Below are positions 17,084-25,943 of a DNA stretch of 35,308 nt, piece by piece (position 1 is the first letter of the stretch; the number at the start of each line of letters is the position of its first letter). The notes under the pieces are model-generated. The model did not search any database. It saw nothing but the letters and a program-made list of their open reading frames with translations, and was not told the DNA's origin. This stretch comes from Litorilinea aerophila (GTDB lineage Bacteria; Chloroflexota; Anaerolineae; Caldilineales; Caldilineaceae): positions 1 through 35,308 of the forward strand of contig CAMDEX010000029.1 in assembly GCA_945897075.1 (NCBI GenBank). Direction: 5' to 3'. The position numbers were made by a program, and so were the translations under genes.

Positions 17084-17932
17084 TCAGCGAATGAACAACG
17101 GTGATTGAGCCGCGGCGAGAATAGCCTGCAATTTGGTCATGGTCATAGTTACATCCAATTTCGCCAAGGCCGGACTATGCCGAAAAAGCAGATCTGACCA
17201 AGTATCTGACCAGATTAAACGCCACACCGTCCCTATGGCCAGCGTCCAAGGATTTCGATGGTTTTTGCGCTTGACTATGAATGCCCAAAAATACCAATTA
17301 TACATCGTTCGCCGCAATGAATGCAAATCATCCTGGCGCTGGTGGTAGACAATGGCGTCGGGGCGATAGACAAGGCGACACCCTGCATCGTTCAGCCGGT
17401 AGCCAATATCCATATCCTCGGCATTGGTGCGCAGGTTCGCATCAAACCCGCCTACTTTGCGCAGTGCGTCAACCCGAAAGGACATATTCAGACCGAATAA
17501 GTAGGGCGCGTGGTGCAGGGGTCTGTCGCCGTGTCCCTGCGTGGCATGAAGTTGACGCCAACGGTCCGCTTTGCTTTGGATATTGGACTCAATCCCTGGG
17601 CCTCCTGCGCCAGAAACACCCCCGTCTGTATAACTCGTGTGCAGGGTTTCTAGCCAAATCGGATGGGCCACAGCATCCACATCAATAAAAGCCAGAATAT
17701 CGCCGACACTTTCCGAGATCGCTGTATTTCGTACAGCAGAGAGGCCGCGATTGGTTGAATGGGAGACGAGCCGAACCGGATGGCGGGCGGCGATAGCAGC
17801 ACTCTCATCGGTCGATCCGTCGTCGATCACCAATATTTCTTCGGCAGGTCGCTGTTGCGTCAGAACTGATTTGATTGTTTGTTCAAGATACCTGGCACCA
17901 TTATAACAGGGTATTGCTACGGTCACGTGCAT
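17084..17932 (-). CDS. family 2 glycosyltransferase
   Basis: 282 aa with a GT-A fold. VTVAIPCYNGARYLEQTIKS opens the nucleotide-binding region, ILVIDDGSTDES (residues 34-44) binds the donor, and FIDVDA (83-88) supplies the DxD-type metal ligands. It continues with a GLNMSFRVDALRKVGGFD segment and an acceptor-side AEDMDIGYRL with the ED motif. It should add a sugar from a nucleotide donor to a lipid-linked or protein acceptor in the cytosol. The ATG at 17932 has a good AGGAGT site upstream. A gap of 34 bp separates it from the next gene, so it probably shares an operon with the lipoprotein and phosphodiesterases. Confidence 0.9.
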   Translation of the reverse strand: MHVTVAIPCYNGARYLEQTIKSVLTQQRPAEEILVIDDGSTDESAAIAARHPVRLVSHSTNRGLSAVRNTAISESVGDILAFIDVDAVAHPIWLETLHTSYTDGGVSGAGGPGIESNIQSKADRWRQLHATQGHGDRPLHHAPYLFGLNMSFRVDALRKVGGFDANLRTNAEDMDIGYRLNDAGCRLVYRPDAIVYHQRQDDLHSLRRTMYNWYFWAFIVKRKNHRNPWTLAIGTVWRLIWSDTWSDLLFRHSPALAKLDVTMTMTKLQAILAAAQSPLFIR

Positions 17933-18081
17933 CTGAATATAACTCCTGCACAGCGGGACGCCCCTTTGTTAGAACATAGAGCCAACCGAACTCGCCCACT
18001 CGGAAAGAAGTGCCAGTAGAATGCAATCGTCGGGCAACTTCAGCGGTCCGCCGTCTACTGGGTATAGCACGCAGCCGCGGA

Positions 18082-18972
18082 TCAAGCGATTTCTCTTCGT
18101 CGCAATGTACGCGCAGCCCCCATACACCAGGCCAGTTTGCTCACCCAAACCCCAGGAAGCGTATGCCAAGCTCTTTGCGACTGTAGAGTACGCACTGTTG
18201 CCAGGGATGCCAAGAGGGGAGAAAGCAGCACCAACAGCCACCAGCGCCGCAGCAAAAGACGTTCTACGGGGGTGGGCGAAGGGACACGGCTTGACGGATA
18301 GCCGATCTTTGGTGAATACTGACCATAATGATAGCCGTGTCTCCACAACGCACTGACTGTTGTGCGACGATCGATATGGGTGACAATAGCATCCGGTAGA
18401 AAGTGCAGAGTATACCCGGCCTTTCTCATACGCTCTGTCCATTCGGTGTCTTCGCCCGCTGCCAAAGGATAGAGGGGCGACATCCCCCCGACTGATTCAA
18501 AGACTTTACGACGGATGCTCAAATTCAGCGTGGGCAGATGCGCCCGCTGCCCCGCCGGTGAGGATGACAAAAATTGATAAAACCAGCTTAAATTGTCGCA
18601 CAAAGACCAATAATTTCCCTGTCCAAAGACAACGCCGCCCCCGACTACATCTACCCGCTCATCAGCATAAGGGGCTGTGAGCCGCTCCAACCAATCACGC
18701 GCAGGCACGCAATCAGCATCGGTAAAGCAGAAAATATCGCCTGTTGCCATCTCCATGCCCCGGTTGCGATTGTAAGCCGCGCTGGTCGGGCGACCTTCCG
18801 AAATCGTGCGTACTCGATCATCAACCGGCACAAGACCCTTCTCATCCAATCCTACAACCAGAATCTCTACTCGCGCCGGATCGACGGTCTGGGTGCGCAA
18901 CGCTTCCACAGTTCGCTCAATCAGCGGGGAATTGAGATTGGGAACAATCACGGAAATCGAATGGGACGCCAT
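18082..18972 (-). CDS. family 2 glycosyltransferase with C-terminal membrane segment
   Basis: 296 aa. ISVIVPNLNSPLIERTVEAL opens the GT-A fold, FTDADC (residues 83-88) is the DxD motif, TLNLSIRRKVFESVGG and AAGEDTEWTERMR carry the acceptor-side ED motif. Near the C-terminus a hydrophobic stretch (WWLLVLLSPLLASLATV) may hold it at the membrane. The ATG at 18972 follows AGGAAG and lies only 6 bp after the preceding GT4 stop. About 150 bp without a gene separate its stop from the next glycosyltransferase. An out-of-frame minus-strand open frame across this gap is not supported. Confidence 0.88.
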   Translation of the reverse strand: MASHSISVIVPNLNSPLIERTVEALRTQTVDPARVEILVVGLDEKGLVPVDDRVRTISEGRPTSAAYNRNRGMEMATGDIFCFTDADCVPARDWLERLTAPYADERVDVVGGGVVFGQGNYWSLCDNLSWFYQFLSSSPAGQRAHLPTLNLSIRRKVFESVGGMSPLYPLAAGEDTEWTERMRKAGYTLHFLPDAIVTHIDRRTTVSALWRHGYHYGQYSPKIGYPSSRVPSPTPVERLLLRRWWLLVLLSPLLASLATVRTLQSQRAWHTLPGVWVSKLAWCMGAARTLRRREIA

Positions 18973-18978
18973 TGCTTC

Positions 18979-20124
18979 CTATCTGACAGTTTGCTCCAGA
19001 AGAGTTGCCATGCGCGCCCCCAACGACTTCAGACAAAATTCTTGGCAAAAAAACATTCGCCCTTGCCTGGATAGCTCCTGGCGCAGAGCGGGAGCAGCGC
19101 GCAGGGTGCGAATGGCCTGGGCCAGAGCTGCTGGGTTCTGGCGTTCGCACAAGTAAAGATGCAGCCGGTGGGTAAGTGTCTGGGCCACCGCCGGCCCCTC
19201 TCCGGTCAGCACCGGCTTGCCCATGGCCAGACATTCGTAAATTTTATTCTGCACAGTCATCAGCGATTGGGGCGTTGTGCCAAAGACGCCCAGACAAATA
19301 TCCGCGTCAGCGATCCGTTGACGCAATGCGTCCCCTTCCAACCACCCCACAAATGTCACATTCGTCAACCCCTTCGCCTGAGCCAGGGCAACGGCCATCG
19401 CCCGTTCCGGGCCATCGCCGATCAACTCGAAGTGGATGGTGAGATTGTCGGCCAAAAGACCAGCCGCCTCTACAATCGTTAGTACCCCGTGGTTCGGGAT
19501 GAACGAGCCGTAATAGAGAATAGTAAATTGTTCAGCTTTATGTCCAGACGGCGGGGTAGGATAGAAAAGCCTATCGTCCGCACCGGTAGGCACCAAATGA
19601 AAGCGAGTCGTTGGAATTCCGTGGGTCTGCTCAAACCAGACAGCATAGGCAGAGGTATCAATAATCAACTGATCGGGCAGACGGCAGGCCAACCATTCCA
19701 GCCGACGCAACAGATCGACACCCAGTCGGCTCTTGGCATCCAACCCCCGCTCCAGCGCGATCAGGTAGATGGACATGAAAATGTCCCACACCAGCGGTTT
19801 GCGCTGCAACCAAGTGAGCAGCCGGGCCAAGAAGACATCCAACTGTCCTGGATAGCCCACCACCAGCACGTCGTAGGCTCCGCCTATTTGCCAGTAGCGT
19901 CTGAGCAACCGGGCGTAGACCGTCGCCACCCGCCACCAGAAGCCAGGGCGTTTCCAGCCACCCTGGACAGTCTCCACCCGATCCTCGATCCCGTCCCACA
20001 GGCGCTCGTGACACTCGATCACCTGAACGCCGTTGCGCCGCAATCCTTCGATCAAAATGCGGTTGCGTGAATACTCAGCCCGATAGGTTCCAAAGTAACA
20101 GACCCGCAACGACGACGCTTTCAT
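18979..20124 (-). CDS. glycosyltransferase, GT4-like (GT-B fold)
   Basis: 381 aa. The N-terminal domain starts VCYFGTYRAEYSRNRILIEGL. The C-terminal Rossmann domain has VPTGADDRLFYP, ILYYGSFIPNHGV, ELIGDGPERA, FVGWLEGDALRQRIADADICLG and the donor-site NKIYECLAMGKPVLTGEGPA. It is probably a retaining nucleotide-sugar transferase. Its ATG overlaps the stop of the class IV aminotransferase by 4 nt, so the two are translationally coupled even though the aminotransferase is not an obvious glycan gene. GC content is already higher here than further into the cluster. Confidence 0.88.
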   Translation of the reverse strand: MKASSLRVCYFGTYRAEYSRNRILIEGLRRNGVQVIECHERLWDGIEDRVETVQGGWKRPGFWWRVATVYARLLRRYWQIGGAYDVLVVGYPGQLDVFLARLLTWLQRKPLVWDIFMSIYLIALERGLDAKSRLGVDLLRRLEWLACRLPDQLIIDTSAYAVWFEQTHGIPTTRFHLVPTGADDRLFYPTPPSGHKAEQFTILYYGSFIPNHGVLTIVEAAGLLADNLTIHFELIGDGPERAMAVALAQAKGLTNVTFVGWLEGDALRQRIADADICLGVFGTTPQSLMTVQNKIYECLAMGKPVLTGEGPAVAQTLTHRLHLYLCERQNPAALAQAIRTLRAAPALRQELSRQGRMFFCQEFCLKSLGARMATLLEQTVR

Positions 20125-20984
20125 TCCGCCGCAGATCCATAGCCACGCCCCGTCACCTGCTCAAAATACGCCTCAAAGCGCCGCCCCAACTCCCCCGTCA
20201 CCGGCCCCGGCGCGCCGCTCCCAATCGCCGCGCCGTCCAGCCGGACGAGGGGCAACACGTGACGGCTGGTGCTGGTGAGAAAGGCTTCGTCCCAGCCGTC
20301 GCGTGCGGCCAGGGGGAGGTGGACGCGATGGACAGGGATGGCTGCTTGCGCGGCCAGACTTAAGACAATCTGCAATGTCACCCCTTCCAGAATCTCCTCT
20401 GGCGGCGGGATGAGAAGGCTGCCCCCCTGCACCGCGTAGAAAGTGCTGCTCGCCCCTTCGCGCACACAACCGGCCGCGTCCACGAGCAGCCCCTCGTGCT
20501 CACCAGCGGCTTGGGCCGCGTGGCGCGCCAGGGTGTTGACCAGTGTATTGAGCGATTTGACCGTCGGCAGCGCCCGTTCGCTCTGATAGGTGACCGCGCC
20601 GACACCCTCCCGGACCATCTGCGGCGTGGGTGGGCGCAATGGCTCCAGCCAGACAAAGCTGCGTGGGGGCGCGTCTGCTTCCGGGCCGACGGCAAAGAGG
20701 CGAATGGTGGCGTCGGGCGGGCTGCCTTCGGCGTGGATCAGATCGTTTACCCACTCGCGGTGCGCGACCAGTTCCCCGGCCAGGGGCAGCCCGATGGCAG
20801 CCGCCGAGGCCAGCAGCCGTTGCAGATGGTCGTCCAGGTGAAAGACGACGCCGTTCCATAGCTGGATGCTCTCGTAGACGCCGAACGCGCCGTAAAGTGT
20901 GCTGCCCAACACAGAAACTGTCGCCATCTGGGGCGGAATCAATTCGCCATTACAACTCACAAAGCCGGTCAAGACGCTATTCAT
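20121..20984 (-). CDS. class IV (branched-chain/D-amino-acid/ADC lyase fold) PLP aminotransferase
   Basis: 287 aa, normal length for fold-type IV PLP enzymes. The PLP lysine is Lys143 in LPTVKSLNTLVN, with the cofactor-holding Glu177 in VREGASSTFY. An Arg near 56 in HLQRLLASA fits the phosphate-site arginine, and EILEGVTLQIVL matches the usual Gly-rich turn. Family members transfer amino groups of branched-chain or D-amino acids, or act as aminodeoxychorismate lyases; the motifs seen do not decide. The ATG at 20984 has no strong ribosome site. It overlaps the GT4 gene by 4 nt and may supply an amino-modified precursor or simply be carried in the operon. Confidence 0.87.
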   Translation of the reverse strand: MNSVLTGFVSCNGELIPPQMATVSVLGSTLYGAFGVYESIQLWNGVVFHLDDHLQRLLASAAAIGLPLAGELVAHREWVNDLIHAEGSPPDATIRLFAVGPEADAPPRSFVWLEPLRPPTPQMVREGVGAVTYQSERALPTVKSLNTLVNTLARHAAQAAGEHEGLLVDAAGCVREGASSTFYAVQGGSLLIPPPEEILEGVTLQIVLSLAAQAAIPVHRVHLPLAARDGWDEAFLTSTSRHVLPLVRLDGAAIGSGAPGPVTGELGRRFEAYFEQVTGRGYGSAAE

Positions 20985-21145
20985 TTACAATTCACCATTC
21001 GCTATTGACTCTGCCCCGTTGGGTTCTCCCGGCGCTCGTAAAGAGAAGGCCAAAGGAGTTGCCACTTGCCCCGCCACCTGCCACTCGCCGCTCGTTCGCT
21101 CGTTCGCTCGGTTTCGATACGCCTCGCAGACTCGGCTACTCAACC

Positions 21146-21183
21146 AGCGCTCACCTGTCACCTGCCACCTGCCACCTGCCCCC
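21146..21183. repeat. short CACCTG(T/C)-type heptamer repeat
   Basis: About four imperfect copies of a 7-bp unit (CACCTGT, CACCTGC and variants) run in tandem just past the stop of the 21186 gene. The neighbouring bases around 21094-21115 also repeat CGCTCGTT/CGCTCGG. Together they fill much of the 200-bp gap and are non-coding. Confidence 0.6.
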
Positions 21184-21185
21184 TT

Positions 21186-22517
21186 TCACACCTGCGCGGC
21201 ATTCTCTTGCGGTGTACCTGTCAACCGCCGCACTTTGACGCCACGGGTGGTGAGATAGTCCAGTTGAAAGTCCGGGATCGATTGCCCGTCGCCCACAACA
21301 GTCACCTGTTTGGCGTGCGCCGCCTCCTGATAATCGAAACCAAAGCCCAAGCGCTTTTCCGCCAATTTGGGGAGCAGAGCGGCCAATTGGGAGCGGCCTT
21401 CTGGCGCATCAATGGCCGCAAAGAGGACATAATGATCCAGCGGTGAACCGGGAGCGTTAGCGACCGGAAACGTAGGCAGCGTCACCGTACCAGGAACGTC
21501 AGCGACCGGGATCGCCAACTCCACTGTGCGCCGGTTTCTGCCGTCCATGGCCAGCGCACCCGATGTGACAAGCGGTTCGGCCTGACTCGAACGCAACACA
21601 TGCACGTGATAGAGGCCCGCAGCCAGATTGCGCAGACGGAAGGCACCGCTCTGTCCCAATGGCCCTTCGGCCATCACTGCGCCCCCCTGAATCAGCCGCA
21701 GGAGCAGCCCACCACCGCCCTGCACCGTGCCTTCGATGATACTTTCGCTGGCAGTCAGGGAAAGAGCAACTGTGGCTGTCTGGCCCGCCTGCACGTGTAC
21801 TGGGATGCTCTGTTCCTCCAAGCGCAGGCTGTAGTCGCCCGCGGCCACGGCCGGGAAGGAGAATGCGCCGTCGCCAGCCACCGGCGCGCTGGCTACGACC
21901 TTTTCTGCCTGTACCAATTCGACGCGCAGCCCCTCGCGGCTGTTCTCCACCCGCCCCTGAATCGTCCCGCTTGTCACAGCCTGGGGCGCGGTTACCTCCT
22001 GGAAGATGAGCAAAAACGAGTGATGGAAAAGCGTGTTGCCGGACTCGGTGCCGTCTGGATACGGCTCGTCGGGATGACCGCTGCTGATGCCGCGCACTTT
22101 GTCGCTGGGCATTCCCAGCATCTCAACTGTACAGACCTGCCATTTGAAGAGGGGGAAATTGGTGCCCGGCTCGTTGGGTGGTTTGTCCACCGTGGCGACA
22201 TGTTCGCCCCCTTCCCAGGTGACGTGGGCCTGGCTGTTGAAGGCCCGGCTGCCGTCTGCTTGCACAGCGTCTATGTAAATGTGGTGGCGTCCACCGTTTT
22301 CGTCGCGGCCGAGGTGGTGGACGCGTGTGATCCGCCAATAGCGGGTGCCTGGCGCAACCGTCACCGGTTCGACCGTCACCCCATACGGCTCCGCGTTGCT
22401 TTCCAGGCTGGGCAATCCGGAGCCATCCACGGCCCGGCTGGCCGCGTGCTTAGCAGCAGCCGGCTCTTCCCCCTCTTCGCCTGTCAGCCACTGTACAAAG
22501 CGATCCATTGAACTCAT
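21186..22517 (-). CDS. protein with carboxypeptidase-regulatory-like repeats and a C-terminal domain shared with its neighbour
   Basis: 443 aa, no signal peptide. Residues about 41-175 form a domain I do not recognise (YWRITRVHHLGRDENGGRHH, then FHHSFLLIFQEV). Two beta-sandwich modules follow (about 184-255 and 258-335) with SGTIQGRVENS, AAGDYSLRLEE and AAGLYHVHVLRS, typical of carboxypeptidase-regulatory-like/Cna-B-type repeats. The last 75 residues (DHYVLFAAID, GFGFDY, VTVVGDG, RGVKVRRLTG) resemble the end of the upstream protein. The start overlaps that gene's stop by 4 nt, so the two are made together. Such repeats usually occur in secreted proteins, which makes the missing signal notable. 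Function unknown. Confidence 0.8.
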   Translation of the reverse strand: MSSMDRFVQWLTGEEGEEPAAAKHAASRAVDGSGLPSLESNAEPYGVTVEPVTVAPGTRYWRITRVHHLGRDENGGRHHIYIDAVQADGSRAFNSQAHVTWEGGEHVATVDKPPNEPGTNFPLFKWQVCTVEMLGMPSDKVRGISSGHPDEPYPDGTESGNTLFHHSFLLIFQEVTAPQAVTSGTIQGRVENSREGLRVELVQAEKVVASAPVAGDGAFSFPAVAAGDYSLRLEEQSIPVHVQAGQTATVALSLTASESIIEGTVQGGGGLLLRLIQGGAVMAEGPLGQSGAFRLRNLAAGLYHVHVLRSSQAEPLVTSGALAMDGRNRRTVELAIPVADVPGTVTLPTFPVANAPGSPLDHYVLFAAIDAPEGRSQLAALLPKLAEKRLGFGFDYQEAAHAKQVTVVGDGQSIPDFQLDYLTTRGVKVRRLTGTPQENAAQV

Positions 22518-25500
22518 GACAATGCCTCCAATTCCTGACGTATTCTGTTCAGATCGCCGGAAACCCGTTGCACGGGAATACGGGCCGCGGCCAGAGCCTG
22601 GATCACCTGGGGCGCAACCGGGCCGATGATCGTCACCCGCCCTGCCTTTGTCACTGTCTCCCCGTCGAAACCGACTGCCACTTTTGTGCGCTGGATGTAT
22701 TCCTGGGCCAGCGCAAGCCGCTGACCGGTCAACGCGGGGTCGTTGTTGTCCAGCAACAGATAGTGGCGCAGGGGGCGGGCTGGCGTGACAGGTGTGCCGC
22801 TGATCGGCGTCGGTAGGGGCTGGGGTGGTGCTGCGGTGGCCGGCGCGGGCAGACGCACAGTGCGTTCCACATCGGCTACGCCATCCAGACGGATGGCCGC
22901 GGCAACAATGCCCGCACCCATCACTTCCAGAGAGTAGGAACCCGCGCCCAGATCAGCAAAGCGATAGCGCCCTTCCCCGTCGGTCTGGGTTTCGGCAATG
23001 CGGCTGCCCGGCGCGCGCAGAAAGACAATCAACCTGGCCGCGGGTTGATCTTCGTGGGTGGTGATGCGCCCGCTGAGGATAGATCGCTCCCCCTGCTCCC
23101 GGTCAAAGACAGGCCCGTCGCCCGCGCTGCGTCCATCGGTGGTGACTTTCTGGCTGGGCAACGCGCTGCCCTCCAGCGTGAGTGTATAGCTGTCTGCGGG
23201 CAGACCGGCAAAGCGGTAGACCCCATCCGCGCTGGTGATGGCCTGTTTGCGGATGCTATACTCGGCGCAGGTCAGTGTCACCTTTTCGCCGATTTTGGCG
23301 GGCAGAACGCGCCCGCTGATCTGCCCCAGCATAGGAAATTCCAGACTGGCCGCGTCCACGCCATTGAGGGTCAGATCCTCGGCGATCACCCCCACCCCTT
23401 CCAGGCTGATCTGGTAGACGCCTGCGGAGAGAGCATCAAAACGGAAAGTTCGCTGCTGATCGAGGCGCAATACTTTGGGTTCACCGCCCCCGCCACTGAG
23501 CGTGACCGCGCCGTTGAGAGGGCCGCCAGGAACGCGCCCGGCGATGGCGCTGCGGGCCGCGGGCCGGGCCGTGCTGACCAATTGGAAGGTGACGTCGTAG
23601 GTGATGGGGCGGCTGCGGTTGGGCATATCCGCCGTCACCAGATTGTCGGCCACTGCGCTCTCGTGTTCCGGGTCAATCACATCCACCATAAAGACACCTG
23701 GTGTGTGCAGAAACTCAAAATAGCCTCTGGGTTTGAAGGGGCTTTGACCGCTCTTGACGGTAGGGAACTCTGTGTCCGCAGCCGCACCAGTCCAACGCAT
23801 GCGCACGGTCTTGCCATCAATGGGCGTCCCGTCCGTGTCCAGCACCTGTCCCCAGATTTTGTTTTCGTTGCCCGTCTCCTGGGGCAAGAGCAGCTTTTTG
23901 CTCGTCACCTGGTAGTAGACTTTGGCAGCCTGGGGCACGGCAATATCCTGTGTCTCGTCTTCCCAGCCGTCAATGTCAATGTCGCGGCGTTCGCTGGCCT
24001 GTTCTGTGCCGGGGGCCACGCGCAGGGTATAGATGCCTGCTGTCAGATCGCTGAAACGATAGCTGCCCGCCGCGCTGACTGTCGTCTGGGCGACAAGACG
24101 GGCAGGGTTGGTCTGGTGCAGGCTCACGGGCAGACCGGGCTGGATGGCACCTGTGGGGTCGGTTACTTTGCCAGCCAGCGTGCTGCGTTGGCCGATCTGG
24201 GCGGTCAGGTCCAGATGTGCCCGTGCGTTATCGGCCAGGCGTACCTCCCCCAGCACTGTGTCGAAGAGCAGCAGCCGGTAGCTGTCCGCGGCTACCCGCT
24301 CCAGGCTGATGCGCCCTGCGCCGTCAGTGGTGGCGGGGATGCGGCGACGGAATGCACTGCTGCCTGTGGTGGTTGATTCCAGAACGACGGGGATGTTGGC
24401 AAGCGGCTGGCGGTTGTCACCGCGCACGATTTTGGCGGTCAGGCTGGCTGTGCCCCGGCGCAGTTCCGGGCGCACAACCGGCAGCAGATCCTTCATCGCC
24501 TGGACAATCGGCAGGCGGCCGGCCAGCCCGAAACGCTCGTTCCAGGCGTCGGTATACCAGCTCATCTGCTCCCAGGTCGGGTTAAAATCGCCCAGCGGGC
24601 GGCTGGCCAGCAGCCATGTGCAGCAGGAGAAATACCAATCCGGCGCGCTTTCCTGCAGGAAACGGGTCATACCCAACTGCATTTCGGCCTGCTGCTCCGG
24701 GACGATTTTGTTGTAGCGCAGATCGTCGCCCCACCCCACAACCGGGCCGCCTTCGGTGCTGATCACCGGAATGTAACGGCCCAGGGCATCAAAAACCATC
24801 TTGCCCGCCCGCTCCCAGCCGCGGAAACAGTTGGCGTCGTCGTCCACTGTATCGCCAGGGTTTTTGTCCCTGGCGCGCCGCTCGTTGATCATCTCCATCG
24901 AGCGCTGATCCCAGGACCAGGCAGAGTAACGCTCGAATTCCTGTCGTGTCAGGGGCTGGCCGGTCTGGTTCACTGGGTCGTCCGGGTAGTCCAAGGGGTG
25001 GTTGAGCGTGTAGTTGTGGATCGCCAGCCACGCGCCTTTGTCGAAGAGATCCCGCCGGCCGCGGGCTACGATGCGCTCGATGGCGTTGTCTTTGCCGCCC
25101 GGCCCCATCGCGGGCACAGCCAGGAAGCCGCCTTCCCCGTGTACAATGTCGGCATCAAAGATGAAGTTATCCACGACAATATCCAGCCAGTTGTCCGGTG
25201 TCTGGTTGTCTTCCCATTCAGCGGGCAGGTCTGGCTCGTTGTTGGTCTCAAAATAGCGCACACCCGCGGCCACCAGCTTGCGCACGCCACTAATCTCCCG
25301 CCCGCCGATGCGCCCCGGATTGGGGCGTTCCCGGAAGAGGCGCACGACCGGCATCATCCCTGCATCTATAAGGCGGCGGCAGAGTTCCAGGGAAGAGCCG
25401 TCGCCGTCGTCCAATAGTTTGATCCACTTCATGTGCATGGCGCTCAACTCGGCGATCCAGAAATCGAGATCGGCCCCGCTGGGGTGGTAGATACGGGCTG

Positions 25501-25558
25501 ACCAGTGGATGCCGCGCCCGTTGTCGTCGGGTGGGCGAGGGAAGTCGGATATTTGCAT
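22514..25558 (-). CDS. clan GH-A-like glycosidase-type protein with multiple carboxypeptidase-regulatory-like repeats
   Basis: About 1014 aa. Residues about 15-350 look like a (beta/alpha)8 barrel: GRGIHWSARIYH, MKWIKLLDDGD, MPVVRLFRE, FETNNEPDLP with the acid/base-type Glu108, LAIHNYTLNHP, and PVISTEGGPVVGW with the nucleophile-type Glu269. The NEP and TEG spacing fits clan GH-A hydrolases. The remainder is about seven beta-sandwich repeats (TLAGKVTDPTG, YRFSDLTAGIYTLRV, ISGRVLPAKIG, YRFAGLPADSYTLTL, ILSGRITTHED) and a C-terminal unit shared with the next gene. The frame reaches a GTG at 25573, but AGGAGG precedes the ATG at 25558, which is preferred. No signal peptide is seen, so secretion, if any, is by another route. 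Confidence 0.82.
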   Translation of the reverse strand: MQISDFPRPPDDNGRGIHWSARIYHPSGADLDFWIAELSAMHMKWIKLLDDGDGSSLELCRRLIDAGMMPVVRLFRERPNPGRIGGREISGVRKLVAAGVRYFETNNEPDLPAEWEDNQTPDNWLDIVVDNFIFDADIVHGEGGFLAVPAMGPGGKDNAIERIVARGRRDLFDKGAWLAIHNYTLNHPLDYPDDPVNQTGQPLTRQEFERYSAWSWDQRSMEMINERRARDKNPGDTVDDDANCFRGWERAGKMVFDALGRYIPVISTEGGPVVGWGDDLRYNKIVPEQQAEMQLGMTRFLQESAPDWYFSCCTWLLASRPLGDFNPTWEQMSWYTDAWNERFGLAGRLPIVQAMKDLLPVVRPELRRGTASLTAKIVRGDNRQPLANIPVVLESTTTGSSAFRRRIPATTDGAGRISLERVAADSYRLLLFDTVLGEVRLADNARAHLDLTAQIGQRSTLAGKVTDPTGAIQPGLPVSLHQTNPARLVAQTTVSAAGSYRFSDLTAGIYTLRVAPGTEQASERRDIDIDGWEDETQDIAVPQAAKVYYQVTSKKLLLPQETGNENKIWGQVLDTDGTPIDGKTVRMRWTGAAADTEFPTVKSGQSPFKPRGYFEFLHTPGVFMVDVIDPEHESAVADNLVTADMPNRSRPITYDVTFQLVSTARPAARSAIAGRVPGGPLNGAVTLSGGGGEPKVLRLDQQRTFRFDALSAGVYQISLEGVGVIAEDLTLNGVDAASLEFPMLGQISGRVLPAKIGEKVTLTCAEYSIRKQAITSADGVYRFAGLPADSYTLTLEGSALPSQKVTTDGRSAGDGPVFDREQGERSILSGRITTHEDQPAARLIVFLRAPGSRIAETQTDGEGRYRFADLGAGSYSLEVMGAGIVAAAIRLDGVADVERTVRLPAPATAAPPQPLPTPISGTPVTPARPLRHYLLLDNNDPALTGQRLALAQEYIQRTKVAVGFDGETVTKAGRVTIIGPVAPQVIQALAAARIPVQRVSGDLNRIRQELEALS

Positions 25559-25597
25559 TGGGTTCCTCCTCACGCTGAGAGCCGCTGTTGGGGGCGA

Positions 25598-25709
25598 TGG
25601 TCATCGTTTCGGCCACTCGCCAGACCTGTCAGGTACACAGATGAAGTTCTCGCTGATTTCCAGACTGCTTCACCTGTGTACCTGACAGGTCTGGCCCGAA
25701 CGATGACCA
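25598..25709. repeat. nested inverted repeat in the divergent intergenic region
   Basis: Inner arms 25619-25640 and 25674-25695 are perfect 22-bp complements containing CCAGACCTGTCAGGT, with a 33-nt loop. Outer arms TGGTCATCGTT (25598-25608) and its complement (25699-25709) add 11 bp. The whole is bracketed by direct repeats GCCGCTGTTGGG at 25581-25592 and 25711-25722. It looks like a small non-autonomous repeat element, with a direct repeat that may be a target duplication. It lies between the glycosidase-like gene and the toxin-antitoxin operon. Confidence 0.8.
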
Positions 25710-25821
25710 AGCCGCTGTTGGGTAAGACGCGTCGGGTCGTTGGGGCAATGGGAGAAGTATAACATAGCCTGCGCTGGATGAAAATGGCGCGTTTGCGACA
25801 AGAGAAAAGTCCAAAACTGTT

Positions 25822-25850
25822 TTGACAGCCTGTGCCTCATCCGCTATACT
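25822..25850 (+). promoter_or_regulatory. near-consensus sigma-70 promoter
   Basis: TTGACA (25822-25827) and TATACT (25845-25850) are spaced by exactly 17 bp on the plus strand. It points to the toxin-antitoxin operon and would give a leader of about 87 nt. It is the strongest promoter-like pair noticed in the window. Confidence 0.7.
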
Positions 25851-25907
25851 CTCACCAACTTTTATTCTGTGGGCTGGTATGAACGATACAAGTAACACTC
25901 CTTCTTT

Positions 25908-25936
25908 TTTACAACATGTAGCTTTTGTGCTACACT
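25908..25936 (+). promoter_or_regulatory. second promoter with overlapping operator-like inverted repeat
   Basis: TTTACA (25908-25913) and TACACT (25931-25936) are 17 bp apart. An inverted repeat TGTAGC-N6-GCTACA (25917-25934) covers the spacer and the -10 box, where a repressor, such as the antitoxin, would block it. Transcription would start at about 25943, next to the toxin ATG at 25944, so this transcript would be leaderless or nearly so. Confidence 0.55.
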
Positions 25937-25943
25937 TCCTGCA

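Noticed and set aside
17969..18442. Minus-strand open frame covering the 149-bp gap after the GT2 gene
   Set aside because: Most of it overlaps the GT2 coding in another frame, and its composition looks random.
23045..24376. Long plus-strand open frame (443 codons) opposite the glycosidase-like gene
   Set aside because: It is antisense to strong beta-repeat coding, lacks family motifs, and arises from GC-rich codon bias.
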